From: Leptospira ellisii
Lineage (GTDB): Bacteria; Spirochaetota; Leptospiria; Leptospirales; Leptospiraceae
DNA: 11,663 bases
NCBI RefSeq assembly: GCF_002811955.1
Contig: NZ_NPEF01000125.1
Coordinates: 1 to 11,663 of the forward strand
Reading direction: 5' to 3'
How positions within the stretch are numbered: the stretch's first letter is position 1; every line of letters starts with the position of its first letter. Below, piece after piece: positions 1-11,517 of this stretch. A program made the position numbers and the translations under genes. The notes under the pieces are model-generated. The model was given only the letters and a program-made list of their open reading frames with translations. It was not told the DNA's origin and did no database searches.

Positions 1-1656
1 TGCGTTACGAATTCCTATTTCGTAAAGGTGAACGTAACCGGTTTGGAGGGGCTGGGTTTAAAGCTGACGAACAACGGAATCGAAGAGCTGACGTTCGATT
101 CGGACGGAATCGGAACGTTTCCTACTTCGATCCCGGATCATTCCGGTTATGCCGTGGTGATCGGAGATCAGCCGACGATACCTCCGCCCTACTCTCATCT
201 GTCTCAAACCTGTTCTTTGAATACGATCCCTCCCGCACCCGCTTCGACCGGTTCCATCCACGGGGGGACGATCACGGTTCAAGCGATATGTTCCAAAGTT
301 CTGGGTTTTATGTATTACGATTTTCGAAATTACTTCACGGAACTGGAAGTCGATTCCATCGGCTTGATCACGAGCGACGCAAGGATAAAAATCAATCTGC
401 CGTTTGGTTCGATTTTACCCGGCTCCGATCCCGCCGCTAATTTGATCTCCAGCTTCGGACTTTATTCTTCCGGAACTTCGACGTACGTCTCGGGCACGCC
501 GCAAATTTCGGACGTCACCGGAAATTCCTTCGACTCGGCCGCATCCTACGTTTATACGATCGTGGACGATTTATCGCCGACGCGTACGAAGGATTATTTG
601 CTTCTTCTCGATACGACCATTCCGATTTCGGGAACGGGAATCGCAACCATGTGTTTTGACGACTCGGGCGGATACGCCTGCGACGACGGTCTGGGTGGTC
701 TTTTATCCGGATATCCGGCTCAGTACGGAAATTACATTTATCCGAGATCGTTTAACGGACCCGCTACGATCGGGCCGTCTTACCATCATACCACCCGAGA
801 TAAAATCACCGGCCTCGTTTGGAAGACTTGTCTACAAGGTCAGACCGACGCGACGACTCCGGTTTATTGCAGCGGTTCGGCCGTGTCGATGAAATGGCCT
901 TCGGCGCAATCCTCCTGCGCGGGTTTGAATTCCGGAAGCGGATACGCGGGAATTCGGAATTGGAGACTTCCTAAGATATCCGAGTTATCGACCTTGGTAT
1001 TTTACGGCACGACCGTCCCCCCATTGATCCAGACGGCGTATTTTCCGAATCAGGGAGGAAGTCTCGATCTTTGGTCGAACACTCGGAACGCGGCCGGCAC
1101 CACGTCGTGGTTCCTGCAATTTTCGGACGGATTTTCCTACGACGCGAATAACAGTTCGGGAGCGGCCGGAGATACGTTCCGAGTTCGTTGTGTCTCGGGA
1201 GGGCAATGGCCCAGGGGGGAAGGTTTGACGACTTCCACTCTGATCGATCGAGGAGACGGAACGATCGAAGATACGTTGACCGATCTTCGCTGGCGTAAGT
1301 GTTCGAAAGGATTGAGTGGATCGACTTGTTCGGGAGGCGGTTTTGATCCGAGCAATTGGAAAAACGCGCTTTCCTATTGTAGCAATTTGGGACTCGGTCC
1401 CGGCGGAAGCCTCTGGAGGCTGCCGAGCGTAAATGAATTGAGAACCTTGGTCGATCATAACTTCAACGACCCCGCTTTGGTGGAACGAATCGGAAATTTA
1501 TTTCCAAATACGCAGAACGGGGATTATTGGACGGCAACCACGTATCTTCCGGATTCCACCCAGGCTTATATCGTATCCTTTGCGGACGGAACCGTGGAGG
1601 CTTACTCTAAAACGGGGGCCGTGAAGGAAGTCCGCTGCGTCAGCGAAAACGAATGA
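1..1656 (+). CDS. Surface/lipoprotein-like protein with two C-terminal DUF1566 (Lcl-type) modules, 5' truncated
   Basis: The reading frame is open from the first base, so this is the 3' part of a longer gene (551 codons visible before the TGA at 1654-1656). The GTG at 28 is unlikely to be the start, because the residues before it (YFVKVNVTG) continue the 'V.GL.G.GL.L.NNG...LT' pattern that I know as a repeated beta-rich module in Leptospira exported proteins (about residues 5-60). A middle section (about 85-210) is unrecognised. Two DUF1566-like modules follow. The first is about 260-400 (TGLVWKTC, WRLPKISEL, DLWSNT, FRVRCVS) and the second about 415-551 (LTDLRWRKC, WRLPSVNEL, DYWTATT, KEVRCVS). 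Each has paired cysteines that suggest disulfides, and an extracytoplasmic site. No catalytic site is visible, so adhesion or binding is only inference. Signal peptide and lipobox would lie outside the window. By eye GC looks higher than in the next gene. Confidence 0.85.
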   Translation, partial: CVTNSYFVKVNVTGLEGLGLKLTNNGIEELTFDSDGIGTFPTSIPDHSGYAVVIGDQPTIPPPYSHLSQTCSLNTIPPAPASTGSIHGGTITVQAICSKVLGFMYYDFRNYFTELEVDSIGLITSDARIKINLPFGSILPGSDPAANLISSFGLYSSGTSTYVSGTPQISDVTGNSFDSAASYVYTIVDDLSPTRTKDYLLLLDTTIPISGTGIATMCFDDSGGYACDDGLGGLLSGYPAQYGNYIYPRSFNGPATIGPSYHHTTRDKITGLVWKTCLQGQTDATTPVYCSGSAVSMKWPSAQSSCAGLNSGSGYAGIRNWRLPKISELSTLVFYGTTVPPLIQTAYFPNQGGSLDLWSNTRNAAGTTSWFLQFSDGFSYDANNSSGAAGDTFRVRCVSGGQWPRGEGLTTSTLIDRGDGTIEDTLTDLRWRKCSKGLSGSTCSGGGFDPSNWKNALSYCSNLGLGPGGSLWRLPSVNELRTLVDHNFNDPALVERIGNLFPNTQNGDYWTATTYLPDSTQAYIVSFADGTVEAYSKTGAVKEVRCVSENE

Positions 1657-1693
1657 GGCGATTTCGTTTTCATAGAGCCGTTCGCCTTCTTTT
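1656..1693 (+). terminator. Weak Rho-independent-like terminator after the DUF1566 gene
   Basis: AGGCGA at 1656-1661 pairs with TCGCCT at 1682-1687, and TCTTTT follows at 1688-1693. The 6-bp stem is GC-rich and has a T-rich tail, but the 20-nt loop is long. It sits right at the stop codon, as expected for the end of this transcript. Confidence 0.35.
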
Positions 1694-1757
1694 GAAAACC
1701 GGTTCCATAGGATCGATTATTAAACGACCGTTCTGCCTCGGACCGGGAAGAATAGGT

Positions 1758-1785
1758 TTGTAAACTTTGAAAAAGAACTTATAAT
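1758..1785 (+). promoter_or_regulatory. Sigma-70-type promoter for the AraC-family gene
   Basis: TTGTAA (1758-1763, four of six consensus -35 positions) and a perfect TATAAT (1780-1785) are 16 bp apart, 44 bases before the ATG at 1830. This predicts a leader of roughly 38 nt. The 173-bp gap to the previous gene and the hairpin after that gene agree with a separate transcript. Confidence 0.5.
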
Positions 1786-1829
1786 CGGACGCGGATTTTT
1801 GAACGTATCGTTTTGATCTAAGAATTCGA

Positions 1830-2921
1830 ATGATGATCCTTTTTTATCTGAGCGGCGGGCTTGCGTTTCTGTTGGGTGTTTCCCAAATCGTAAACGGATT
1901 CGCGAAACGTAATTGGATTCTTTCCTGGTTGTTCTTCTCGTTGAGTTTTTATCTCGTCAAAGGAGTTTTTCTCCTGACGGGAACTTTGCGGGAATATTCG
2001 CATTTCTTTTTATTGGAAATCTTTCTGACCCTTTCCAACGGCCCGTTTCTCTATCTTTATTTTAGTCTTTTGGTCGAAGACGGAATCTTCCATAAAAAGC
2101 GGATTTATTTAAATTTTTTACCGGCTCTTCTATATCTTCTTTTTTGGTTGCTTCACACGTTTCATATTTCGGCCGGAAACGGAACCTTTACGGACGTCGA
2201 TTCGAATTACGTAAGTCGTTACGTGCTTTTATATATCTTCGTTCCGATATCCCCCGCGATCTACGTTTTCGCGCTCGCACGTAAATACTTTCAGATTTTT
2301 AAGAACGATTTTTTCAAGGAAGGTTGGCCGATCCACATACAGATCATTTTCGTTTTGGCGATGGCCGCCTGCGTGGTTGGGGTTTTATTAGGGATTCGGA
2401 CATTGATGGGTTTTGACAAGATTCTGTTCGAAAGGCTTTATCGGACGCTTTTGATTCTACTCAGTGCGATCGTTTTTTATACCTTTTTCGTCAGTCAGAA
2501 GTTTCCCATAACGTTCAACATCGTTTCGAATGCGATCCGGCGTATTCAATACGAACGGACCACGTTAAAAAACGTGGACGTGGTCCGGATCGAACAAAGG
2601 ATCTTAAAATTGATGAAGGAAGAGAAGATTTTTCGAGAGGAGGAAATCAGTCTGAAAACTTTAGCGGCTCGATTGTCGATGACGCCCCATCAGCTTTCCG
2701 AATTTTTGAACGTCCGATTGAATCTTAATTTTAACAACCTGATCAACAATTATCGCATCGAGGAGGCGAAACGTCTGCTGACCTACAGACAGGATCTGAA
2801 CGTTCTCAACGTAGCCTACGAATCCGGTTTTAATTCCTTATCGGCGTTTCATACCGCGTTCAAACGAAACGTCGGTATGAGTCCGAAAGCGTTTCGAAAA
2901 CGAAACTGCAATACTGATTAG
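1830..2921 (+). CDS. Membrane-anchored AraC-family transcriptional regulator
   Basis: This 363-residue protein has two parts. The N-terminal part (about residues 3-222) has seven hydrophobic segments, near 3-22, 30-50, 58-82, 93-111, 131-150, 170-189 and 205-222, joined by short basic or polar loops. The C-terminal part (about 255-360) is an AraC/XylS DNA-binding domain. Its first helix-turn-helix is near ISLKTLAARLSMTPHQLSEF (273-292) and the second near VLNVAYESGFNSLSAFHTAF (325-344), followed by the family signature GMSPKAFR (349-356). The 7TM-AraC layout suggests a sensor that reads a membrane or extracellular signal and regulates DNA directly; ligand and targets cannot be told from sequence. 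ATG occurs at both 1830 and 1833 with no strong Shine-Dalgarno site, so the start may be one codon later. The gene is alone in its orientation and converges on ychF with a 29-bp gap. Confidence 0.9.
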   Translation: MMILFYLSGGLAFLLGVSQIVNGFAKRNWILSWLFFSLSFYLVKGVFLLTGTLREYSHFFLLEIFLTLSNGPFLYLYFSLLVEDGIFHKKRIYLNFLPALLYLLFWLLHTFHISAGNGTFTDVDSNYVSRYVLLYIFVPISPAIYVFALARKYFQIFKNDFFKEGWPIHIQIIFVLAMAACVVGVLLGIRTLMGFDKILFERLYRTLLILLSAIVFYTFFVSQKFPITFNIVSNAIRRIQYERTTLKNVDVVRIEQRILKLMKEEKIFREEEISLKTLAARLSMTPHQLSEFLNVRLNLNFNNLINNYRIEEAKRLLTYRQDLNVLNVAYESGFNSLSAFHTAFKRNVGMSPKAFRKRNCNTD

Positions 2922-2950
2922 ATACGAACCGCGAATCGATACGAGCCGAA

Positions 2951-4048
<1,098 letters not shown>

Positions 4049-4093
4049 GCAATCCAGGTTTTCCGGGCAAGGTCTGCGCGAAAAGTAAAATCG

Positions 4094-5050
4094 TCATTCG
4101 AGTTCCCAGGATTTCCCAGAACCGTCGCTGTTCAGGGAAAAACTTTCCTGCTTCAGACGGATCAGACGATTCCCTCGAAAGAAAAAATTTAAAACGGAGA
4201 TCCCGTTCGGAATTTTAGGGGAAGCGCATCCCGTATAATAAATGCCTTCGTTGAATCTCAGGTCTTGAGCGGAATACAAAAGCCGGATCGCGGTTGTGTC
4301 TTCCGGTTTTTCGGAAAGGATTCGATTCCATTCGTCCGCGGTTTTATCTCCGGCCAAAAATAGAATCCGTTCCGGAGTCCAGGAAAGTTCCGTGGGATTG
4401 GTAGTCGTGGAAAACCAGAATTTTAAAACGTCGAAACTCAATTCGAAAGAAGCGTTTCCGATTTGTGTTACGATCGTTTTGGTTGGAGGCGTTTCCGCCA
4501 AAGTCGTTTGTTTTGAATCGGGAATTTTTTTCTTCGTGCCGGATCGTGTCTTTTTTCCGGACTTGGTTTTGGACGCATTCGGTTGAATCGGTTTTTTATT
4601 TTTGGATTTTGCGGATTTGGATTTCTTTTTAGGCGGAAGTTTTACGGTTTCTTTTTTTTCCACGACGAACGAAATCCAAGGAACTGCGTTTGCCGCGGGT
4701 GCGGAAGTCGGCAAATTCTCCGGAGCCGTCTGCGGAAAAAGATACAAATCGTATCCGTTTTGACCCGCGAGATTCAGTTGTTCCGTAGGGGATTCGGAGG
4801 CGAAAGCCCCGTAGCCGACGAAAAATGCGGTTCCGTTTTCCTGTAGGCGTTTGTTTTTCAGTCGTTTAAAGAACAGCGACGTAGATTTGTAATAGCGGGG
4901 TTTGTCCGCTCTCGCGGAAGGTTCGCAGACGAGGACGACGCTTATCGGGTGATCCGATAAGTCCCCCGTTTCCGAAAATACATTCTGATAATAGAATATA
5001 CAAAAAATTGAAACTAACAGAACGGCTTTTTTCGGATTCGTACGGAACAT
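4094..5050 (-). CDS. Exported protein of unknown function with lysine-rich linker
   Basis: I do not recognise this 318-residue protein with confidence. The N-terminus [20 protein letters not shown] then YQNVFS looks like a Sec signal peptide: basic residues, a hydrophobic core at about 9-20, and a cleavage site near residue 26. No lipobox is clear. Residues 35-130 form a compact region ending in PWISFVV. Residues 132-180 are a low-complexity Lys/Ser/Thr/Pro tract that reads as a flexible, highly basic linker. Residues 190-318 form a second, beta-rich-looking region ending SGKSWELE. The spacing of hydrophobic strands faintly recalls a metallophosphatase-like fold, but the metal motifs are absent, so I do not call it that. 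The start is 7 bp after the upstream gene's stop, so the two are probably co-transcribed. Export to periplasm or envelope is inferred from the signal peptide only. Confidence 0.8.
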   Translation of the reverse strand: MFRTNPKKAVLLVSIFCIFYYQNVFSETGDLSDHPISVVLVCEPSARADKPRYYKSTSLFFKRLKNKRLQENGTAFFVGYGAFASESPTEQLNLAGQNGYDLYLFPQTAPENLPTSAPAANAVPWISFVVEKKETVKLPPKKKSKSAKSKNKKPIQPNASKTKSGKKTRSGTKKKIPDSKQTTLAETPPTKTIVTQIGNASFELSFDVLKFWFSTTTNPTELSWTPERILFLAGDKTADEWNRILSEKPEDTTAIRLLYSAQDLRFNEGIYYTGCASPKIPNGISVLNFFFRGNRLIRLKQESFSLNSDGSGKSWELE

Positions 5051-5057
5051 CCGGATT

Positions 5058-5705
5058 CTAATTCAATCCCGCCGATTTTAACAGGGAGGTTTCGAATCTC
5101 CTATAATTCAACTCTTCCTTTTCCTGAAAAAGTGAATAACGCGCTTCGTATTGAGAATCTTCCTCGTTCAGCGCGTTTTTCATATCGGAAAGATGCGATT
5201 CCTCCTCTTTGAGGATCGACTTTAAACTGACGGGAATTCCGTTCTCCTCCAAAATCCGATCGTATTCCGCATAGAGAAAATCGGCGCGCTCCTCGATCAG
5301 ATGGGTTACGTATAAATACGAAAGATAAGAGCGTTTGGCTCCGGCGATGCCGTCCTGTTTTAGATTCTTGAGGACCATTCCGTCCAATCTCTGAAAATAC
5401 AAGAACGCGGGAAATCCGCAGTGCATATGTTCCGGTCTATAATCGGGGCAGGTTCCGGGAGAAACCCGTTCGCTCATCCGTTTAAAAAAATGTGCGTGTC
5501 TCGCCTCCTCCGACGCGTGACGCAGAATCATCTCGCCGGTTCCGAAACCGCTTTGGGTCGCGAGAATTTTTCGGGAACCCATATGTTCCAGAAAAGAGAT
5601 CGTGTTGAGCCAGCGGGAATGACGTATCGGATCCGTTATGATCGTCTGCAAAAAAGTGCGGATGGAATCCTTCGAAGTGGAGGGTTTCGTGGAAACGGGA
5701 GTCAT
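5058..5705 (-). CDS. Putative ferritin-like di-iron four-helix protein, function unknown
   Basis: This 215-residue, mostly helical protein has acidic residues in the order of a carboxylate-bridged di-iron site. They are Glu40 (FLEHMGSRK), an ExxH at Glu67-His70 (EEARH), Glu138 or Glu139 (LIEERADF), and a second ExxH at Glu168-His171 (EEESHL). The pattern E ... ExxH ... E ... ExxH is the ferritin/rubrerythrin/MiaE-type arrangement. Iron binding is therefore a reasonable inference, while the reaction (oxygenase, hydroxylase, oxidase or storage) is not visible. It has no signal peptide and is probably cytoplasmic. AAGGAT lies 7 nt before the ATG at 5705. It leads a minus-strand run with the lysine-rich exported protein (7 bp apart) and is divergent from ubiA, about 100 bp away. 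A link to quinone hydroxylation or oxidative stress is possible but unproven. Confidence 0.75.
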   Translation of the reverse strand: MTPVSTKPSTSKDSIRTFLQTIITDPIRHSRWLNTISFLEHMGSRKILATQSGFGTGEMILRHASEEARHAHFFKRMSERVSPGTCPDYRPEHMHCGFPAFLYFQRLDGMVLKNLKQDGIAGAKRSYLSYLYVTHLIEERADFLYAEYDRILEENGIPVSLKSILKEEESHLSDMKNALNEEDSQYEARYSLFQEKEELNYRRFETSLLKSAGLN

Positions 5706-5807
5706 AAACGTATCCTTGGAGGAGCGCGGAAAAAATCATCGCTTTTTAGGCTTCTCCTTCCAATTTATGTAGGAAACGAATTTTAAAACGGGAAGTGAAT
5801 CCGGTTT

Positions 5808-6701
5808 ATGAATACCGCCCTCTCCTCACTCAAGCAGTACGGAAGTCTGATTAAGTTTTCCCATACCCTCTTTGCACTGCCCTTTGCCGGCATTGCGTAC
5901 GTTCTTGCATTTCTCAAAACTCCGGGGAAGTCGGTTGGGGAATGGGTTTCGTTGTCGTTTTTGATTTTACTTTCCATGGTTTTCGCAAGATCGGCGGCGA
6001 TGGGATTTAACCGGATCGTGGATCGGGACATCGATTCCAAAAACGAAAGAACAAAGGATCGTGAAATTCCCGCGGGAAAAATTTCCCTCCGCGCAGCGGT
6101 TTGGTTCGTCGTTTTATCTTCGATCGGATTTTGGACGGTAAGCTGGTGGATTCATCCGATGGCGTTCGCACTTTCCTTTCCTACCTTGTTGATTTTACTC
6201 GGATATTCCTTGGCCAAACGTTTCACCTGGCTTTGTCATTATATTTTGGGAATTTCGATCGGCTTGGCTCCGCTCGCGACTTGGGTCGCGATTCGGTCGG
6301 AGATCGTTTGGGAACCGATGTTGTGGACGATCGCCCTCGCTTTGAATCTCGCCGGTTTCGACATTTTGTATGCGTTACAGGATCGGGAATTCGATTTTAA
6401 AGCGGGATTACATTCGATTCCCGCGAGGTTCGGCCGCAGGAATTCTCTGAAAATCGCCGCAGTGACGCACGTTCTCTGCGTGATTTTTTTATTTGCGGCG
6501 GGGATCGTTTCCTCTTTGGGTCCCGTGTTTCTCGTCTTTGTGGGAATCACCGCGTATTCCCTTTTACAGGAACATAGGATCGCGCGGAGTGCGGGGGAGG
6601 ATTTTTTTCCTCCTCGGTTTTATCAGATTCATTCCAGGATTTCGCTTTTGTTATTCTCCGGGCTTTTGGCGGACCGCATCCTGTTTTTGGCGATTCTATA
6701 A
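5808..6701 (+). CDS. ubiA: UbiA-family polyprenyltransferase (4-hydroxybenzoate polyprenyltransferase-like)
   Basis: This 297-residue integral membrane protein has about eight to nine hydrophobic helices. It carries both Asp-rich motifs of the UbiA superfamily: NRIVDRDID (Asn68, Asp72, Asp76) followed by [12 protein letters not shown], and DREFD (Asp192-Asp196) followed by the typical LHSIPARFG. These bind Mg2+ and prenyl diphosphate. Family members attach a polyprenyl tail to an aromatic acid in the membrane. The sequence resembles the subgroup found in bacteria that lack ubiquinone, so the true substrate may be a menaquinone-pathway aromatic acid (MqnP-like) rather than 4-hydroxybenzoate. 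The symbol therefore denotes the family. ubiX follows 82 bp downstream on the same strand, which supports a shared role in quinone synthesis. The ATG at 5808 gives the normal N-terminus ([12 protein letters not shown]); GGGAAG lies upstream. Confidence 0.92.
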   Translation: MNTALSSLKQYGSLIKFSHTLFALPFAGIAYVLAFLKTPGKSVGEWVSLSFLILLSMVFARSAAMGFNRIVDRDIDSKNERTKDREIPAGKISLRAAVWFVVLSSIGFWTVSWWIHPMAFALSFPTLLILLGYSLAKRFTWLCHYILGISIGLAPLATWVAIRSEIVWEPMLWTIALALNLAGFDILYALQDREFDFKAGLHSIPARFGRRNSLKIAAVTHVLCVIFLFAAGIVSSLGPVFLVFVGITAYSLLQEHRIARSAGEDFFPPRFYQIHSRISLLLFSGLLADRILFLAIL

Positions 6702-6749
6702 AGGTGATGTCGTTACGTTCTGAAATGTTAAACGAATTCGAAATAAAAA

Positions 6750-6766
6750 GTTCCTTCACGAGGAAC
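6750..6766. promoter_or_regulatory. Hairpin in the ubiA-ubiX gap
   Basis: GTTCCT (6750-6755) and AGGAAC (6761-6766) form a perfect 6-bp stem with a 5-nt loop. It ends 17 nt before the ubiX ATG, close to its ribosome binding region. Read on the minus strand, the same stem is followed directly by TTTTTATTT, which has the form of a Rho-independent terminator for antisense transcription. Which role, if either, is real cannot be decided from the sequence. Confidence 0.3.
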
Positions 6767-6783
6767 GCGGGGAAATCGAGACG

Positions 6784-7401
6784 ATGAGATTGGTTTTGGG
6801 AATGGCGGGCGCGAGCGGTTCGATTTATGCGGAACGTTTTATCAAAGCCTTATCTACGATCGAAGGTACGACATTCTTCGTATGTAGCCCCGCCGCGTTG
6901 CGGGTGTTTCGGGAAGAGATGCGTTGTACGGTTGCTTCTTCTGCGGAACTTTTGGATTTCGTCCGCACCAAATACGGACTGAATTCCGCAAACCATCGTT
7001 TCGAAATCAGGAATTTCTCGGATATAGGAGCGGATATAGCCTCCGGCTCCAACACTTGGAAGGCGATGGTCGTAGTTCCCTGTTCCATGAAGACGATCGC
7101 CTCCATCAACGCAGGTTTGACGGAAAGTCTGATCGATCGGGCCGCGGACGTCACGCTGAAGGAAAGAAGACCTCTGATCCTGGTTCCGAGGGAAACTCCT
7201 TACAATCGGATCCATCTGAAGAATATGCTCGAACTACACGACGCGGGAGCCACGATCCTTCCTGCCTCTCCCGGTTTTTATCAGTTGCCGAAGAGTTTGG
7301 AAGATCTGGGTGATTTCGTCAGCGAACGGATTTTCCGGCTTTTGGGAGCGGAATTGGATTTGTATCCGAGATGGAATCCTACGCGCCTATCGGAGGATTG
7401 A
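6784..7401 (+). CDS. ubiX: Flavin prenyltransferase UbiX (UbiX/Pad1 family)
   Basis: This 205-residue protein is close to the usual family length. It opens with the flavin-binding turn [17 protein letters not shown] (3-19). It has the conserved [19 protein letters not shown] (86-104), which contributes FMN and substrate contacts, then [15 protein letters not shown] (127-141) and the C-terminal [11 protein letters not shown] (159-169). UbiX makes prenylated FMN from dimethylallyl (di)phosphate and FMN, the cofactor of UbiD-type decarboxylases. No UbiD homologue is in this window, so the partner must be elsewhere. Following ubiA, it probably serves decarboxylation of a prenylated aromatic acid in quinone synthesis. 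It is likely cytoplasmic. A GGGGA about 10 nt before the ATG may be the ribosome binding site, with spacing on the long side. The next gene is convergent, 102 bp away. Confidence 0.93.
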   Translation: MRLVLGMAGASGSIYAERFIKALSTIEGTTFFVCSPAALRVFREEMRCTVASSAELLDFVRTKYGLNSANHRFEIRNFSDIGADIASGSNTWKAMVVVPCSMKTIASINAGLTESLIDRAADVTLKERRPLILVPRETPYNRIHLKNMLELHDAGATILPASPGFYQLPKSLEDLGDFVSERIFRLLGAELDLYPRWNPTRLSED

Positions 7402-7424
7402 GTGGAATTCGTTAAAAGCGATAT

Positions 7425-7436
7425 TTGAATATTCAA
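7425..7436. repeat. Perfect 12-bp palindrome in the ubiX convergent gap
   Basis: TTGAATATTCAA is an exact palindrome 24 bp after the ubiX stop. It is AT-rich, has no loop and no T tail, and lies between two convergent genes, so a protein-binding site or chance are both possible. Confidence 0.3.
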
Positions 7437-7486
7437 GAATCGTAATGTAGTCTGCGAACGTTTCATGTCGAACGGAAGACTTCTTC

Positions 7487-7503
7487 GTCGATACAGGATC
7501 GAC
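7487..7503. terminator. Small hairpin abutting the minus-strand operon's last stop codon
   Basis: GTCGAT (7487-7492) pairs exactly with ATCGAC (7498-7503) around a 5-nt loop, immediately after the stop codon of the minus-strand gene ending at 7504. Position suits the end of that operon, but no T-run follows in either direction, so it would be an atypical terminator. Confidence 0.25.
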
Positions 7504-8205
<702 letters not shown>

Positions 8206-8233
8206 GTCACTTATAACAACAGACTCTAAAGCG

Positions 8234-9281
<1,048 letters not shown>

Positions 9282-9282
9282 A

Positions 9283-10157
9283 CTATTCCTTTTCCCAATA
9301 GGAAACCAGGGGTGCTTCCGTAAATTTAGACTGTTCCAATTGATAAGTATAACGTTTGATTTTTAAATCCCGACCGTTCAACTCGATGAGATGAAATCCG
9401 CATTCGTGTCTTGAATCGGCGATTCTTGTGCTCGAAGCGGAGTTGATCACGTAATACGGAAGTTCTTCGCCCGGGAATTTGACCCAATTGGTATGAACGT
9501 GACCGTGTAGAAATGCGATCGGCGGTTTTCGTTTCAGGAGCGACGCGATTTCCTCGCGATTGATCAGCTTGTGGTGCGAAGTTTCCTGTCTGTGCGGAGG
9601 GTTCCAGATCGGATGATGGCATACGAGGATATAATTCCGGATTTTTTTCTCATCCAAAATGGTAAGGGTTCTTGATACGATATCGGGTCGAACGTTTCCG
9701 TATGCGTCCAAAATCGAAAGAGGTAAACTCGAGTCCCAACCTACGAAGTGAATGTTTTCGATTTTTTTGATTCGAATGTAATCGTCGTTCGTCGAAACGG
9801 ATTCTCCCGAGAGATCGGAAAAATATTTTTCGTAAAAGGCGTTTTTACCGACCGCGTCTTGCGTATAACGATCGTGATTTCCCGGTATGTAAAAAACTTT
9901 TTTCTTGGGTAGTTCGCTTAATAATTTCCCGGCTTCCTTGAATTCGGATTCGTGCGAAACGTTGGTGATATCTCCGGAGATTACGATGGAATCCGGATCG
10001 AGTTCCTCGACGGAAGATAGAATGGAACGCCAGATTTGAAGAGGATACTTTTTCTTTCTTCGCAACGTATAATTCAGATATCCTACGATCATCTTTCCTT
10101 TTAACTGAAAGATGGGAATTCGTGTCGGAAAATGAAGATCGGACAGGTGAAGAATTT

Positions 10158-10161
<4 letters not shown>
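9283..10161 (-). CDS. Calcineurin-like metallophosphoesterase
   Basis: I place the start at the ATG at 10161, giving 292 residues beginning [13 protein letters not shown] longer open frame runs up to 10344, but its extra 61 residues overlap the lipoyl gene in another frame and have no family similarity. All metal-site motifs are present: DLH (8-10), GDIT (63-66), GNHD (94-97), HH (182-183) and GHVH (220-223). The protein should thus be an active dinuclear-metal phosphoesterase of the CpdA/Icc-like class. Substrate could be a cyclic nucleotide, phosphodiester or phosphoprotein; the sequence does not tell. There is no signal peptide and it is probably cytoplasmic. Its ATG overlaps the lipoyl gene's TGA as ATGA, and mrp starts one base after its stop, which points to translational coupling of all three. 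Confidence 0.9.
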
Positions 10162-10453
<292 letters not shown>

Positions 10454-10485
10454 TCAATGATACCTAAAAAACTCGGCGGGGATAT

Positions 10486-11316
10486 ATGGCAAACCAGAAA
10501 ACAGCATTGAAAGGTGGTGAGATCCTGAAAAATATCGAGGATCTTAAGAAAAGAAAATTCTTTCACCTTGAGCTGAAGGGTCTGACAAAACCCACCCGGG
10601 ATATCTTATCCGAATTGGTAAACGGAATTTTGGACGAGATCGGCGCCAATCCGTTGGCGGGTTTTCATCTTTTCAGCGGTTTGATGGAGGCTTTGTTAAA
10701 CGCAATCAAGGCGAATATACGTCATATCATATTCCGAGACGAACTCTTAAAAAAATTGGAACAGGGCGAGTCCAGTCGTCAGGAAGCGGAGGAGTTGTTG
10801 GAGATCATCATGGAAACCTCGGTGTTACGCGACGCGATGCACCGTTATATCGTTCCCGATAAGGTGAAAAAACAGGTGCAAACCGTTCTTTCTTTGGAGG
10901 ATAAGATCCGCACGAAAAAGAAGGTTTTGAGCGAGGGTGAAAAATCGTTCCTTGAGGACGTTCGCGGCAAAATCCAAAAATACAATATGAACATTTCGCT
11001 CAAGATCCGGATTACGAGCGATGAATTGAGTTTCCGAATTCGAAACGATTCGCCGATTCACCACCTCGATTTCGAACGAATCCAGGAATCCAGATTGAAA
11101 CATAAGGAACTGTTCGACCAAGGGAATTCGGCGGATTTCTTTCGTCCCGAATTTCTAAATGAAAAGGAGAGTGCCGGGTTCGGGATCGCGATGATCGACG
11201 AAGGATTTTATAGTATTGGGTTGAATCCTTTGGATTTATTGACGATCACTTCCGGTGCGCGAACGACTACGGTTTATATGAAATATCCGATCAACGGTTT
11301 GAAGATGGATTTTTGA
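10486..11316 (+). CDS. GHKL (histidine-kinase-like) ATPase-domain protein without a phospho-acceptor domain
   Basis: This 276-residue protein has no signal peptide or membrane segment. It shows the Bergerat-fold boxes in order. The N-box is [13 protein letters not shown] (65-77, with Glu68 and Asn72), a G1-like box reads [11 protein letters not shown] (181-191), and a G2-like lid box reads [13 protein letters not shown] (229-241), followed by a C-terminal strand TTVYMKYPI. Between the N and G1 boxes is a long charged helical insert (about 85-175), unusual for a sensor kinase. The G1 box has NDSP in place of the classical DxGxG, so ATP binding may be altered. No HisKA or H-box is seen, so it is not a complete sensor kinase; an anti-sigma-like or partner-switching role is possible. 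GGGGAT lies 5 nt before the ATG. It is divergent from the lipoyl operon, and I cannot name the function. Confidence 0.8.
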   Translation: MANQKTALKGGEILKNIEDLKKRKFFHLELKGLTKPTRDILSELVNGILDEIGANPLAGFHLFSGLMEALLNAIKANIRHIIFRDELLKKLEQGESSRQEAEELLEIIMETSVLRDAMHRYIVPDKVKKQVQTVLSLEDKIRTKKKVLSEGEKSFLEDVRGKIQKYNMNISLKIRITSDELSFRIRNDSPIHHLDFERIQESRLKHKELFDQGNSADFFRPEFLNEKESAGFGIAMIDEGFYSIGLNPLDLLTITSGARTTTVYMKYPINGLKMDF

Positions 11317-11335
11317 TTTGTAGCTGTTGGATGGG

Positions 11336-11369
11336 AACCGGACGACCAATCGTTTGTTTTCGTCCGGTT
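11336..11369. terminator. Strong 10-bp hairpin, possible bidirectional terminator
   Basis: AACCGGACGA (11336-11345) and TCGTCCGGTT (11360-11369) are exact inverted copies with a 14-nt loop, 20 bp after the GHKL gene's stop. The stem is GC-rich and long for this window. There is no T-run after it in either direction, so it is not a classical Rho-independent terminator; it may end or protect transcripts, or be a protein site. Confidence 0.45.
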
Positions 11370-11517
11370 GATGAACTGATCGAGGTGGTTGACCTTTCTC
11401 TTTTTCATCGTGGGACGTCAACGTTGTTAGGCGACAGGTGAGTACAAAGTCAAAAGAAGAACTGTGTGTGATCGATTGTCGATTCGATTGTCCGGATTTT
11501 TTAGTCAGACTGGTGGG

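Noticed and set aside
28..30. GTG at 28 as the start of the DUF1566 gene
   Set aside because: The frame is open to base 1 and the residues before the GTG continue the expected module pattern, so the real start is outside the window.
985..1458. Minus-strand open frame of 157 codons
   Set aside because: It is antisense to the DUF1566 modules, has arginine/serine-rich shadow-like composition and no recognisable domain.
4094..5050. Calling the lysine-rich exported protein a 5'-nucleotidase/metallophosphatase
   Set aside because: The general strand spacing is suggestive, but none of the metal-binding motifs (DxH, GDxx, GNHD, GHxH) is present.
7487..7503. Hairpin as a confident Rho-independent terminator
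   Set aside because: The stem is only 6 bp and no T-run follows on either strand; kept only as a low-confidence feature.
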